This document shows, one piece after another, positions 25,101 to 38,193 of a stretch of 64,000 nucleotides of DNA; the stretch's first letter is position 1; each line of letters opens with the position of its first letter. The stretch comes from Physcomitrium patens (lineage: Eukaryota > Streptophyta > Bryopsida > Funariales > Funariaceae): positions 5,203,087 to 5,267,086 of the forward strand of contig NC_037256.1 of the NCBI RefSeq assembly GCF_000002425.4. Direction: 5' to 3'. The position numbers and the translations under genes are program-made. The notes under the pieces were generated by a model. The model searched no databases. It saw nothing but the letters and a program-made list of their open reading frames with translations, and was not told the DNA's origin.

Positions 25101-26178
25101 TATAACTCCATTATACTCTATTTCTACTTCCAATTGTCTTGAGAATGCCCTCAATGGAAGTACCAAATTTCTGTCAATCAAGCAAGCCTCCTCAAGAAAA
25201 TATAGAATCTTTGATTGCAAGTAGGTTGTAAAAAGCACAATGTTGCCTAAATAAATTCAAATATAAAAAAGTAGCCCAAAGATTGAATACAAATTTTAGA
25301 TTAGTTTTTTTTTTGTACCAAGTTGCATCTAATTTCTAATCTAAATTTTTTTTCACTAAAATACCTATAATTTACTTATTATTAATCCAATCTAGGCAAA
25401 ATTTAGCTCATTGAGCTCTATTCAAGCTAAAAACTTCAAATTGATAAAATTAATGAATAAAATTTTGATAAAATCAGAGCCAAATCAAAGAAAAAATATT
25501 AGCTTTTTATTGTAGCCATTGCTTTTAAAATTCTTATCTACAAATTAGGTTGGATCTTCCTTGTCATAGCTCTATTTCTTATATACTAAGTCTTATAGAA
25601 ATTTTTACAATAAGATCCAACTTCTTTAAAAATCTCAAAATATAAAAATGTAAGAAATATAAGAAATAGCATAGAAAATTCCAAATTAGTCTTCTATCTT
25701 GCCACCCAAAAACTCAAATGACTCCTTCCCACAAATTTACTTAGATTTTTTTCATCTTAGCTCTATTTCTTACATATTAGAATTTATTGAAAAGCTAAAA
25801 ATAAGATCTATTTTCTTTTAAAATTTCAAAAAAAAAAATCTAATAAATAGCACAAAAAATTCTTAATTAGTCTTAAATCTTACTGTTAAAAAATTCTAGT
25901 AATTTTTCTTCCTCACACAAATTTCTATGCAAAAAACCTACTTGATGCAAAAACTTCTATCCTAATTTTCTTCCAATATCTACCTTGAACCAATATAGAG
26001 CTAAGTATCTACTCTAAAAGATAATATCTTTAAAGCTTTAATAATCTATTTAAAGTAATAATTATCTATTTCAAATTATATTCAAATTTATAAATATATT
26101 AACATTATATTACTTCTTTTGTAGAAGTAAAACTAATTATCCTCCAAATAATTTTGATGTACTTAAATTAAGTACATC
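22121..26178 (-). mobile_element. Ty3/gypsy 5' half: LTR or leader, gag, protease region, broken
   Basis: On the minus strand: terminal palindrome (26156-26178), LTR or leader to about 25.2 kb, gag (about 25.1-24.3 kb, with the same capsid words as 16.3-17.1 kb, e.g. MAINELFRKFERK), and a protease-region frame (24015-23350, with KEASNKPKAKSSFYKL and EVNISNYTFYTR). Next come retropepsin-like words (about 23.25-23.0 kb, with VEVEQNFFV and PYITT) and the start of the pre-RT spacer (about 22.35-22.2 kb, FTKEFLDKLKIGRNDFL). RT, RNase H and integrase are missing, and a long LTR of apparently another family abuts at 22120. It is an old fossil with many breaks. Confidence 0.8.
26156..26178. repeat. 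Terminal palindrome, third copy
   Basis: Inverted repeat with arms GATGTACTTAA and TTAAGTACATC around a central A. The C-to-T change in one arm is matched by the compensating change in the other, compared with the copy at 17946, so the palindrome itself is intact. Confidence 0.85.
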
Positions 26179-27885
26179 ATGAAAACACTAGAATCAACAA
26201 TGCTAGTGAGGACTTCTATAAAGCTCGCACTATTGGTGCAGATATTATTGAAGTTGGATTTGAATTTAGGAGATTGAGCTATTAGATGAAGATGGCATCA
26301 CTACGTACTGTCAAGATGTACAAGAGTATCGGGAGCCATCGGTCATATAAAACCAAGAGGAAAGGTAGTCTAAAGAATAGAAGGCATGGGCAAATAGAAA
26401 ATCTGACAAGAATTTTCTAATTCTGTTGTAATTAAATTAGCTGAGGCTAATTTTATTGAGACAATAGTAGTATTAAGTAGATAGAGATTATTACTGAAGA
26501 GAAATTTTGACAATGTTGAACAATTGATATCAAGAAGGCTACATGGATGATTTTTGATGAAGATGCCACTTTAAATATTATCATATTTGTATAACAAAAA
26601 TAATTTTTTCTACAAATCTAGTATATACAATGTATTGAGAAGCCAAATAGTATGTCCATTAATCATGCATACATCAACTTCACCTTGTTCATATATAGGA
26701 AGTATTATATTATCATCAAGTTATACCTTATTTTTATTAAATAATAATACTTAAAAATTAATAAATTATATTTTTTCAAGAACTAAATAATGAATAGTTG
26801 TGATATCAATGAACCATTAAATATCTTTAATGGCTTTAGGAGAAGGTATTATTTTGAAGCAATGTGCTTGTATAAAATACACATGTATATAAACTATGAG
26901 AGGAATTTCTTCCACATTTTCAGATTTCTATGTGTTTCTATGTTTTTATTTTTTGTTAGTAGTAGTTGCAATGTTAGTCAAAGTTCTCGATTTGTTTTTG
27001 AAACAATCCAAATCCTAGTATCTCATCTTTTTGCAATATAGACAATGGATCATGGACTTTGATTTTTATTTTAAATATTTATTTTCTTTTAGAAGTTGAT
27101 TTGATGATAGACAAGATTGCCACTTGCCCTTAATCTTGTTGCGAGTAAAGAGGGCTTGAATGTTGGAGAAGGAACTCTTCATTGCAGTCTCTTCTTGAAT
27201 TAGATTTAAAATTAAGAAAGAGAGTATTGTTTTTTTTTATTATTCTTAATATTTGTATGATTGTACCATATTAATATGGAATTGACATCATAAATGTAAA
27301 GATTTCCATGTGAGGTAGAATTACCTCTCTTACAAAATGATATTATTGAAGTAAAGTTCAAAAATTATGAAGATGTTGTATGACCAATTCACCAAAATTT
27401 ATTTTTTGAGTTATAAACTTCTCTTGCAAATAGGCTTGTGTAACAACATTACTAGCAAAATATGTATTCTCTAATGCAAGTCCATGCTTCATTAGATGTT
27501 TTGTATGTGCCAAGATGAAAAAATATAGAATTGTCAATAGAATCTCAAATAGATACAAGAGCAATAAGATCTTTTTTCTTCTATGCTTGAATTTCTAATT
27601 GATTTGAGGATATTGTCACATTTGCTTCTAAAATAGGTGATGGTGCTATTTCTTTTCTAGAAACTAATTTCCACATATCTTTTAATTCAAATTTTATTTG
27701 TAACTTTTGCTTCTACAAGATGTATCAAGTGCCATTGAACTTTGGCCATTCCTTGGTGGTGAGGCAATTAGAAGCCATGCTCTTGAGAGAGGGTTTATTA
27801 GTGCCCCAATTTTTGTACACAAGCCTTTCTCTTGTGAGCTTTCTTATCTTTCTATTTTTATTAAGCTTATACTAGATTTTTTTTT

Positions 27886-27897
27886 GCTCTGATACCA
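27886..27897 (-). other. Primer-binding site, initiator-Met tRNA type
   Basis: The minus strand reads TGGTATCAGAGC, the exact complement of the 3' end of plant initiator methionine tRNA used by copia elements. It starts about 11 bp inside the LTR end. Confidence 0.85.
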
Positions 27898-27908
27898 TAT
27901 AAAAAATA

Positions 27909-28083
27909 TGAGAAGTATGAAGACTTGATTTTTAATATTTTTATTATCAATAATATCTATGTTTTACAGATTATATCACTGTGAGGAGGGCAACCTTACT
28001 GGTGCCTCCTTGGAGAGATATGATGAGGTACAAACTAGTTCTGTTACAGTCAATCAGGACTATAACTGTTTTTGTACATTCCA
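27909..28083 (-). repeat. 5' LTR of the short-LTR copia family
   Basis: About 175 bp with TG/CA ends. It aligns end to end with 5285-5463 (shared CTGTGAGGAGGGC, CTTACTGGTGCC and GACTATAACTGTTT). Confidence 0.85.
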
Positions 28084-29349
28084 ATAAGTAAACTAGTGAC
28101 AAAATTGTCTTTTGAGAAAAGAGATGATTGTTATCTTAAACCAAAAGCATTCCAACAATTTACGTCATGAGACAACCAGATAGATGAACTAAATGAGAAT
28201 CTAAAAATACATAGTGTTGAAGTGTTGTAAGTGGAAATACCCATATTCTCACAAGGTGTATTGAAGTGAGCTGACAACAATGTCGCTGGCTTTGCAACAA
28301 AAATATTCCTTCAGTCCTTTGAACAAGCCTGTTGACTGCACAGTCAACAAGCATATGTTAGAGTTGTTTGTATAAATAGCTCATGCTTACAAATAAGATT
28401 ATGAGATTGTAGGTGAGCATTGACCACTAAATAACTTTAATAGCGGCTAAACTCACACGTTAAGCTCTTTATCAAAGCATCTTCCTTCGGAACCAGTTTT
28501 TAAATGGAACGCCAAATAATACATCCTCCAGGCTCTAACAACTTTCACAACCAACATGAGCTTCAATAGACATAGTATACAGGGTGAATTTGAAGAAACT
28601 AACTTGCTGCAATACAAGGTTCATGTCATTAAAAAGGTAGGGTCAAATACATACTATCCACATCTAACTGTGCAAGTTAAATTTCTCGATATTTAAAAAA
28701 TGAGCTCCATCAAACAATTAAGGGACTGCAGAAGCAACCTTCGAAAGATGTACCTGCAAAACACTCACCAGATAAGGAATTGCCTCAGCTTATTAACACG
28801 TAACCAGAAACTCATGAATTAGATTCCAAGTCTGGCTCCTTACTCCAAGAAGTTTTTCAGAAAATTTCTGCATAATTTTCTTCTGACCATCGGCCATCTA
28901 CCATTTTCCATACTCTTTTTTCCAACGTCAGATACATGCAACGAGTTCTTGCGGATGGATCATACCACAAACGAGATGAGACAATAGTAAGGATATGTTT
29001 CAATTTTGCTGCTGGCATTCTGTTAATTTGTTTAGAGCTCTTCATTCTAGTCACATATGAATTGTAGAGTGTACGTATTCTCTAGAATTCTAGATTTAAG
29101 ATCAACTACAAGATAAAGATATATATTTATATATATTTTTATATATAAAGTTGCTTGACTTGTCAGATAGATTTAAGTATTTGAGTTAAAACAGGCCATC
29201 TTTACACTATGCCACGACCAAATTATAAAATAACATAGCGGCCCTTTGCTTCTCCAAGCTGTACTTCTTTTTTTGTGCATTCAATTGTAAATTACAATCT
29301 AGGATCTTTTCTTGATCAATCTAGCACCAACATTGTCAAAAAATCAGTA
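28084..29349. other. Mixed-composition stretch, one possible exon relic
   Basis: Composition is richer than the flanking elements between about 28.4 and 29.06 kb. A minus-strand frame at 29054-28857 (65 codons) contains RTRCMYLTLEKRVWKMVDGR and looks protein-like, but I cannot place it. The frame at 28354-28160 has no motif. There is no start context, splice pattern or neighbour to support a gene. Confidence 0.25.
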
Positions 29350-30433
29350 CAAATTTATGACAAGCTCCATTCTAAAGAATTTTTAGAAGTAGCCTTTAAT
29401 GCGCTTACTTTGTAAGGTATTGATTCCAATTGGATATTTGATTACACTGCTTTGGATCACTTTTTAGGTGCTAAAAATTTATTTTAGTATCTAATTCCAT
29501 CTCACTCACCTTTTGTGACCTCAATGGAAGGAAATGTTCACATAAAAGATGAAGGACCAACTCATGTCTCTCTTCTTTCAAGAAAAATAAAAACTAACAA
29601 GGATGTAAAATATATCCTAAGCCTTTTTTGCAACATCTTATTCATCAAAAAAAACTTACAAATGATGGGTATACTGTTGTTTATACTAAATCTTCTTGCA
29701 TTATATTCACTTGAACAAAACCTTATATCATGCTTGCCTTGAGTCAACAAGAAAAAGGAACAAGTTTATACAAGCTTCTCACATTTACTAGTATTTATCA
29801 ATCTGAAGTTCATTCACTTGCTCATATGAATTTTATTCCTACAACATCAACTACTCTATCCAAATCCATACATAAATGCATTGATTACATCAATTTCAAC
29901 AATCTAAGCATACTAATCTAATAAAATCTTACAATTGGCATTTCGGTTTTTATTGTTATTTCTCAACTATGCACAACTTGCTTTGAAGGCAAGTAAATCT
30001 GCCAACAAATTTTAAAACAAGTAACTCATTAAACAACTATGTCACTTGTATTTATCTATACAAACCTCTATAGTCCTCTTTTTATACCATTTTTAGATAA
30101 ATTATGATGTTTTCTACTCTTTATTGATGATTATAGCCTAAAGTCTTAGATTTATTTTTTTTGCTCAAAAGTTGGCACTTTTCAAATTCAAAAATTTTCA
30201 CTCCATGATCAAACATCTAAATAGCTACATACTACTATAGCTATGTTCGGATAAAGATAGAGAGTTTATCAACCATAAATTTACTAAATATCTTAATACA
30301 CATATCATTATCAAAGATCTAACCACTACCTTTAGTTCTTAATAAAACAAGTTTATTGTATGCAAAAATTGGATGGTGCTCAATAAACTACAATTGATGC
30401 TAATTTAGAGGTGAATATCCACTTTTCTATGAT

Positions 30434-31923
30434 CTAAAGTTTGTATTGTCATGTAATAATATAGCCATTAGATGAAAGAAGAAAAGAGATATTTTATTAT
30501 AGAAGAGCTTAAATGAAAATATTTAAAAAAATTATCTTAGAAATATAAGTTAAAGATAAGAAGGTAGTAAAAATTAATAAATACTCATACTACCTTTTTA
30601 TAGAAGAAATTTTTATTTACTTTAGATCGATATAAATGAATCAAATAAAAATAAATAAGATAAATAATTAATATAAGTATCTTTAAGAAAGAATTTAAAA
30701 TAACTATTAGTAAAAATTAACTTAAAATACTAACAATTGATACTTAGAGAAAACCAATTGTGAACTAAGATTGAAATCAAACCTTAAAGTACAAAATTTT
30801 GTACTTATGGCAATTCTAAGGTTCTTTGGTTGATTAGAAAAAGAGATTTGAAAGAAAACTTATGAAAAGATTTTTAAGAATTGATTTCATGTGATTTGAA
30901 GGCATATTGGAGTTTTAAAAGATTTTCAAAGTAAAAAATATATTCAATGGATTTGGATTTTGAGAAATAAAAAGAAGTTCAAAAATTTGAAGATTTGATA
31001 AGTGTTATAGCATATTTATAAATGAAAATTTTTCAATATATAATATATTTTTAAAATAAAAATTAAAAAATTGATATTAATTAAACAATTAGATTGACGA
31101 TTATAAAAGATTTTGTGGATTATGATCTCAAATAATTGAAATTTAGGTTCAATGAGGATTTTTGAGATCTTTTTATATTTAAAAAATTTATTGAAATAAA
31201 ATATTAATAAAAAAATAGAATTAAAAATCTATATATTAGCCAATTTTTTTTAAAATTAATAATTTAACAAAAAAAAAAAAATTGAGAAGATCAACATGAA
31301 GTTGGAAAAAAAAGACAACTAATATCTAAGAGGTTTTGAAAGCTTTTCTTTCAATTGATGTATTCAATTTTCTTCAAATTTTATGTGCTTGTGGATTGAA
31401 ATATAAGTGAAATGTTAGTTTAAATCAAAAATTTGATTAAAGTTTATTGAAATTTTAAAATAATTTTAGGAAGTGATTAAGAAGTGATTAGAATTTTCTT
31501 TGGATTATTTAAGATTTATTTAGGATTTTATTAATATTTTGTTTAGGATTTTTAAAAAATGATGATTTTATTAGATTTTTCTTAATATTGGTTTAGAATT
31601 TTATTAAGTTTTGATAAGGATTTATTTAAAATTTATATTTTTATTATTTTTAAAATATTTTATTAATATTTATTTAATATTTTCTATTATTTATATTTCT
31701 TTAAGGATAGTTTATCATTTCTTTATATTTTCTTTTAAATTTTTTTGAGATTTCTTTTGGAGTTTGATTAAAAGATTGATTAGTATTATTACAATTTAAT
31801 TGGAATTTTTTTAGGATTCTATTAGAGTTATTAGAATCTTCTTATTGCAAATATTATTTTATCTTCTACAATAAAGTGTTCAATTCATTCTCAAGCAAAC
31901 TTCACAAAATACAACAATGTCAT
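30434..31923 (+). repeat. Long LTR copy C
   Basis: Plus-strand copy, about 1.5 kb. It starts TGTCATGTAATAATATAG and ends after CATTCTCAAGCAAACTTCAC. The GATTGAAATCAAACCTTAA landmark lies near 30770 and the tract of GGATTT units at about 31.45-31.65 kb is heavily decayed. It interrupts the copia copy inside its integrase and appears to be a solo LTR. Confidence 0.75.
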
Positions 31924-31939
31924 ACAATGTAATTAATAA

Positions 31940-32538
31940 ACTACATACCAATGAGGTTGAATCAGCATAACACAAACAATAAAATTTTCACCATGATTAG
32001 ATGATAAAGACATGAATTTCAAAGAAAGAAAGTCTCAATACACTCTTGTATTACTTAAAATGATTACAAAATCACTCAAAGATGGTAATATATTCAACTA
32101 CAATGGCTATTGTCAAAGATAAAAAGACAAAAAAATATTGAAACAAGACTAAAGACTAGAAAGGCATTGACAAGAGTGAAGAAAGCTTCATTCTTGCCTC
32201 TATATATACTATCTAACTAAAAGCTACGTGGCAATATTCTATAGGACTTCTAACACATGTTGACTTTGCAAGATACATTTTAACTTGCAAGACAAGTTTT
32301 CTATAGGTATGCCATATAGTTAGCTTGTTTTACAAGCTATCAATACATGTGACATGTGATTAACTTATTGATCAAGTTTCTAAGCTATCAATTAACTACA
32401 AGCACATATAAAATAAAAACTACATTTATGAAGCTTCTAAGGAGATTTTTTTTTAAATATTATGAAATTAATTTATATTTATTTGATTCTTTTTAATTAT
32501 ATAGATAATTATTGGAATAAATACATATCTCTATGACA
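31940..32538 (-). repeat. 3' LTR of chromovirus 1
   Basis: About 0.6 kb, matching 36727-37310 and 56712-57294 through CTACAATGGCTATTG, TATATATACTATCTAACTA and TTGACTTTGCAAGATAC-type landmarks. The upper end is fixed by CTATGACA next to the polypurine tract. The lower end is approximate. Confidence 0.8.
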
Positions 32539-35500
32539 TTACATCCCTTTTTAGAAATGAGTTCTACGAAGAGCGATCCTCATCTTTCATAGATCTTACT
32601 ATTTTTTATCTTAATTTTCATTGATGTCATTGATGAAAAGCCTCAACTCTCTTTGTTGCATTTGCAAGATTCTTTGCTAACTCTTATGTATATTTACCAA
32701 TATCATATCCATGCCAATAAATAAGATATTTCAATTTGTTTTGATGCCACTTTGAACCTATGACTTCTTCTACCTTGAATTATTGATTATTATCCACTTC
32801 TATAAGAGGATGTGGCATATATATGCTTTCCAAGATATTCATTGTATTATATGGCTCAAGAAGAGATATAAAGAATTGAAGATGGATCTTCATAGACTTT
32901 AGTAGATATAATCGATAAGCAACACCATTGATTTATTTACAAATAGAAAAGGGTCCACGCCTACAATAGTTCAACTTGTCACAAGGACAAGTAATCTTAA
33001 TATTGTAATGAAGTAACTATATCTTGTCATCCACATTAAATTATAATTTTTTCTTATAATAGATATTTATATTGATCTTTTGTCGTTCTAGAGCTCTTTT
33101 TAACTATACCTTCATTATTGCTTATGCCTTTGCCAAATGGTTTGTCAAATCTTGCATTGTAGAATTATCAACTTTTAAAAAGTCAAAAGTATCAATTCAT
33201 AGATAATAACCATAATTGAGAAAGAAAGATATTTGTTTAATAGAAGAATGTACCAAATTATTATATGCAAATCCTACCAAAGGCAAAAAAATTATCCAAT
33301 CATCTTGATAATAATTAATGATACACTTCAAATATTACTCCAAAATTTGATTCACTTATTTTATTTGTCTATCAATTTGAAGATGAAAAGCCAACGAAAG
33401 CTTTATATTCACTTTTAAAATCTTAAAAAAAATTCTCCAAAATCTTTATATAAATTAATTCTTTCTATCTGATATAATATCCTTGGACAATCTATGATAG
33501 CAATAGATGTTGCTAAGAAAAAGTTTAATTATTTCTTCATTTGTGATAGATATTATACATGGTATAAAATAAACCATATTGGTAAAATAATCTATTATTA
33601 CAAATATAGAATTATACAAACTTAAAATTAAAAGATTTATAATAAAATCTATAGAAATAAAAGACTATGGTTGTTTCAAAATAGGTAATGGTTGAAGAAG
33701 TCTATAAGATCAATGACAAAGAGTTTTAGATTATAAACAAATATCACATGATTGTAAAAAGTTTTTGATTTTCTTTCACATTTAAAGCCACCAAAAATCT
33801 CTTGATATTAGTTCCAAAATCTTATTGTATTCAAAATATCTTGTTATTGGAAAGTTATGACGAGCTTGAAGATTATTTAATCATGTTTTATCTTTTGGAA
33901 TATATAATTATCTATCAAAATAGAGTATATTATTTTTGAGCTCAAATTTAAAAATATTATGAGACTTGAAAGAATTATTCTTTATATTATAAATAAGAAG
34001 ATCAAAGAACATACTTATTTGAAGTTAGATCAATAGTCAATGTTGATTTCATTGCTTAAAGATAAAAATACTTTGATTTCAAGAGAATTGTTCTTTATTG
34101 ATCAAAAGTTACATCTCTTTCTTTTGATACAAGATAAAAATATTTAGAAAGCATGTCTAACAAATCTTATTGTTTTTTAGGTCAATAAGTGATCTTGAAA
34201 TCAAATCTTGATAAACACATGCTTCAATGGGCTTAGCAAGAATTCAAAATATGTATCGACATAAAATATTCAAGGTTCTTATAATCCATATTCATGGTGA
34301 CTGGATTCAAGCCACCTTTTAAATAATAATGTCATTTTAGAAATAAATCCATGATTACAAGAAGTTCTTTGTTATAGATCTTGCAATTAATCTTCATAGC
34401 TAAAAAATTTTAGAATAAAAAGCTATCAGGTAGAGCTTGTCATTTTCTTCCATTTGTGTTAAAATGGTACTTATATTAAAGTCCAATGCATGTGTTTTCA
34501 TAAAAAATGCCTTAAAAAAGTCAACGTAATACAAGATTGATGTAAAAATAAATATTATCTTGAAAGCTAAAAAGATACTTCAACATCTTTGTCTTTACAT
34601 GTTAGACGTGTAAAAAGAGGTACAACTTGAAAAATATTTTTGATGAAGATCCAATAATAATTGACAAATTTCAAAAAATAATTAATCCATTTGTAAGTCC
34701 AAAAGGTATGATATTATATTAAAAATATCCATACCTAATTCAAAACATAGTTTTTTATTCATTTTTTTTATAGTGTGACATGTTATAGAATGGTGGTTGA
34801 GCTCCTTCTTTAAAATCAATAGAACAATTATAAAAATAATGTTTTGGAAGAATATTTGCATTCTTTTTTTTAAAATCATCTTAAAAATATTAATATTTTC
34901 TTAAAATATCATTTAAATTCTTTTTTCATTAATAATAGATGTGACATATATAACAAAAATTGAATTTTTTTTATAGCATGCATAAAAATTCTTACACCTA
35001 TTAATAATAGTTTGAATATATTGGTCTTATTGATTTTTACTTGCTCAGTAGAATCTTGATCTAAACTATGAAAAAAATTAAGATTATAAGAAATTCAATC
35101 TATTTGAGAATTATATTTTTTTAGCCTTAATAATCCTAAAATAAATGGATTAGAAGAAAATTTAATTACATTAAATATTATTAAGTTATTATGACCATTA
35201 ATTACTACATTAAAAAGAAATTTTTTATATATAACATCTCTTAAAGACAACAAACGACCATCTATTACTTCTGCATGTATAAGTTTGGTTTTTTTAATTA
35301 AGAATATTTCTAGTTTTTTGACAAAATATTTTTTTATAAAACAAGCTGAGGCTCTTGAATCTAATAAGGTTAAGACTTTGTGATTTTTTGATACTAAAAA
35401 AACTTCTATTATAAAACAAGGTGAGGGATTTGAAAATATGATAGCATCTTTATTAGGTATTACATAAGATTCTACCAGCATGGTCTCTATTATAATTAGA

Positions 35501-36726
35501 GAAATTTATTTTCCAACACATCGTCTTCTTTGGCAACCATGCTCCTCATTTTGTAATTGTGTTGCTTAATTGAATAATATTGAGTAGTATGCTTGGATTT
35601 TCTACAACATAGGCATAAACCTTCTTAACAACAATAAGTCTTTTTTTTATTCAATAAGAGATTTAAAATGGATTTTGTCAATTTGCATAGGCTTTGCTCT
35701 AGACAAGTATGCTTTTGAAAACTTAGAAGGTTTTGCCATGGCTTAATTTATACCTCTCCAACCAAATCTTTATTCATGACATCTTTCAAAGAGTCGATTG
35801 TTGCATGCAATGACTTAAGTAATAAATTGCTCTAATGAATTTGATCTTGGCATTATCAACAATAAAACTTTGATATTATTTTTCAACTCATATCAAAATT
35901 TATTAATAAAGGCTTTATCTTTCCAATCCACATTACAAGCAAGATTTTAGAATTCAATAGCATATATAGTGGCTAAATGTCATCTTTATTGTAGAGATAT
36001 AAGTTTGGCCACTTCTATCCTTTTTCAATCACTTTCTCTAAACATAGCTATAATTACTTCTAAAAATGAATTCAAATTATAGAATAATCTTGAATCTTTT
36101 TCCATTAAAGATACAAACAAAAAAAGAGTGCTTTCAAAGAGAAGTACTCTTGTGAATCCAACTTGAATAAATCTATCTAGTTATTGAGAAGGATGCAATC
36201 TTAAATAGAAATTTATTGGTTGTAAAAACCTTCAAAATTTTGATCTTGTTCTATCAAACTTCTTTGGCATATTTATCCTTATCTCTTTAATACTAATAAA
36301 AATAAAAATTCTCAAATTTAATTCTAAACTTAATCTATTTGTTTTTCTTAATTGCACAACTTTTTGGAATAAACTTTGAACTTCATTATTAATTTCTTCC
36401 ATTGACATAGGAATAGTATCTCTATGATTCACATTAAAAATATATGAGATTTTTATCTTAAGAATGTTGATAAGCTTGTGAAGATCTACAATAGTTGCAA
36501 ATCTATTCTCACCTCCACTAAGAGTAGCATCTATAATTATTTTTTTTATAAATAACTCAAATAAATTCAAAAATTAAATTAAAAGAAGATAATCTGTAAT
36601 CTCTAATATCAAATGAAAATTTCCACAAAGAGAGATAATCTACTTTTTTTAAGGAAAAAATCAATGTTAAAAAACTAAATTATTTGTTTAAAAGTAGGTA
36701 ATCGACGACCTTCAAATAAAACAATA

Positions 36727-37310
36727 GAAGTAAGATAATTCACATATTTCAAGAACAAGACAAGAACAATAAGTTAATATTTTTACGAATTTCAAAGAAA
36801 GAAAGTATCAATACATTCTTGTGTCACTTAAAAAGATTAAAAATTAACTCAAAGATGGTAATGTATTCAACTACAATGGCTATTGCCAAAGACAAAAAGA
36901 CTAAAAAGTCTTGAAATAAGACTAAGGACTAGAATGGCATTGACAAGATTAAAGAAGGCTTTACTTTTGCTTCTATATATACTATCTAACTAGAAGTTAT
37001 GTACCAATGTTCTACAAGATCCAACATATGTTGACTTTGCGAGATACATCTTAATTTGCAAGAAAAATTTTTCTATAGGTGTGCCACATAATTAGCTTGT
37101 TCTACAAACCACCAATATATTTGACATGTGATCCACTTGTTAACCAAGTTTCTAAGATACCAATTAACTACAAAAATGTATAAAGTCAAAACCGCATCTA
37201 TGAAGCTTTTAAAAAAATATTCCAAAAGATATTATAAAATTAATTTATATTTATCTATGTCTACTTTATCATATAATTAAATACTTAAATAAATATATAA
37301 GTCAATAACA
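36727..37310 (-). repeat. 5' LTR of chromovirus 1
   Basis: About 584 bp, homologous with 31940-32538. The upper end GTCAATAACA aligns with CTATGACA of the 3' LTR. The lower end is estimated from LTR length. Confidence 0.75.
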
Positions 37311-38193
37311 TTAAACCAAAATTAGCCCGCCTTTATGTTTTTAGGTGTATTACTCATGTTCATCAAAGCAATACTATCAAATTAGCCTTGTAATCTATTA
37401 TGGGCATATACATTGACATTAATTTTGAATCAAAAGCTTATTGAATATAGATTCCAATCTTACAACAAGTCATAATTACTTATATTGTTGTATTTGATGA
37501 GAATCATTTTTTAAATATACTAAAGAAAAAAAATTATCTTCTTTAAGACAACAATTTTTACATTTTATTTTTTTATTTTATCATTAAATAGTAATCTAAA
37601 TAATTCACTACAAATGCCACTGTTATCAAATTTCCTTTTACAACAATCACCGCATAGCCAATCTCTATATTCTAGTGTCTTAACATTGAATCTTCTATCA
37701 TGCTTGGTAGACACTTCCATTAACTTACTTCATAATGAGCTGCTTACACTAAAAGCCACTAATTCTCTAAATCTTATTTTTTGTCAAACTTCCATCAAAA
37801 ACCTTGATTTATGGCCATCTTTGATCAATTTTAACAATAATGTTTTACCACCAAAGCAACTTAAAGCAACTATTCATTCTAAAGAATCTTTGCTCACACA
37901 ATAGACTATGGATCATAAGAAGATTCCATGCCATCTGCCCATATGGCTTTAGAAGTACTTTATTGGTCTATGCAAGTTACCTATAAAATCAACAAATTTC
38001 TAAGAAACAATCATACAATCCAATTAGGCTAAAGCCATGCACAATGAAATATCCTCAATTTGTAAGAATGCTATATAGACACTCATTAAATTAAATCATG
38101 AAGATATATTTACACTTGCTATTAAATAAAAAATAGTCTAACTACTACTAGCTCTTGCTATACAAAGAAATTTGTGGCTATATCATATAGGCA

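Larger units (their letters stand above)
26190..28083 (-). mobile_element. Ty1/copia 5' end: LTR, PBS, gag and protease region, broken
   Basis: On the minus strand: 5' LTR (28083-27909), primer-binding site (27897-27886), gag (about 27.88-27.1 kb), a zinc-knuckle-like patch (about 27.05-26.98 kb, HCLYCKK) and a protease-like start (near 26.8 kb). The LTR is the one found at 5285-5463, so this is the same family. Pol is absent and the right-hand limit near 26.19 kb is uncertain. It is old and has many breaks. Confidence 0.75.
31940..37310 (-). mobile_element. Ty3/gypsy chromovirus 1, full length, broken
   Basis: On the minus strand: 5' LTR (37310 to about 36727), gag (about 36.57-35.65 kb), zinc-knuckle region (about 35.64-35.52 kb), protease (about 35.48-35.1 kb), RT (about 34.9-34.4 kb), RNase H (about 34.4-34.0 kb), integrase (about 33.85-33.05 kb), chromodomain (about 32.8-32.63 kb), polypurine tract and 3' LTR (32538 to about 31940). 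It has whole-element structure, is very AT-rich with many breaks, and its LTRs differ at many sites. It is old, clearly older than chromovirus 2 at 51.3-57.3 kb, which is the same family. Confidence 0.85.
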
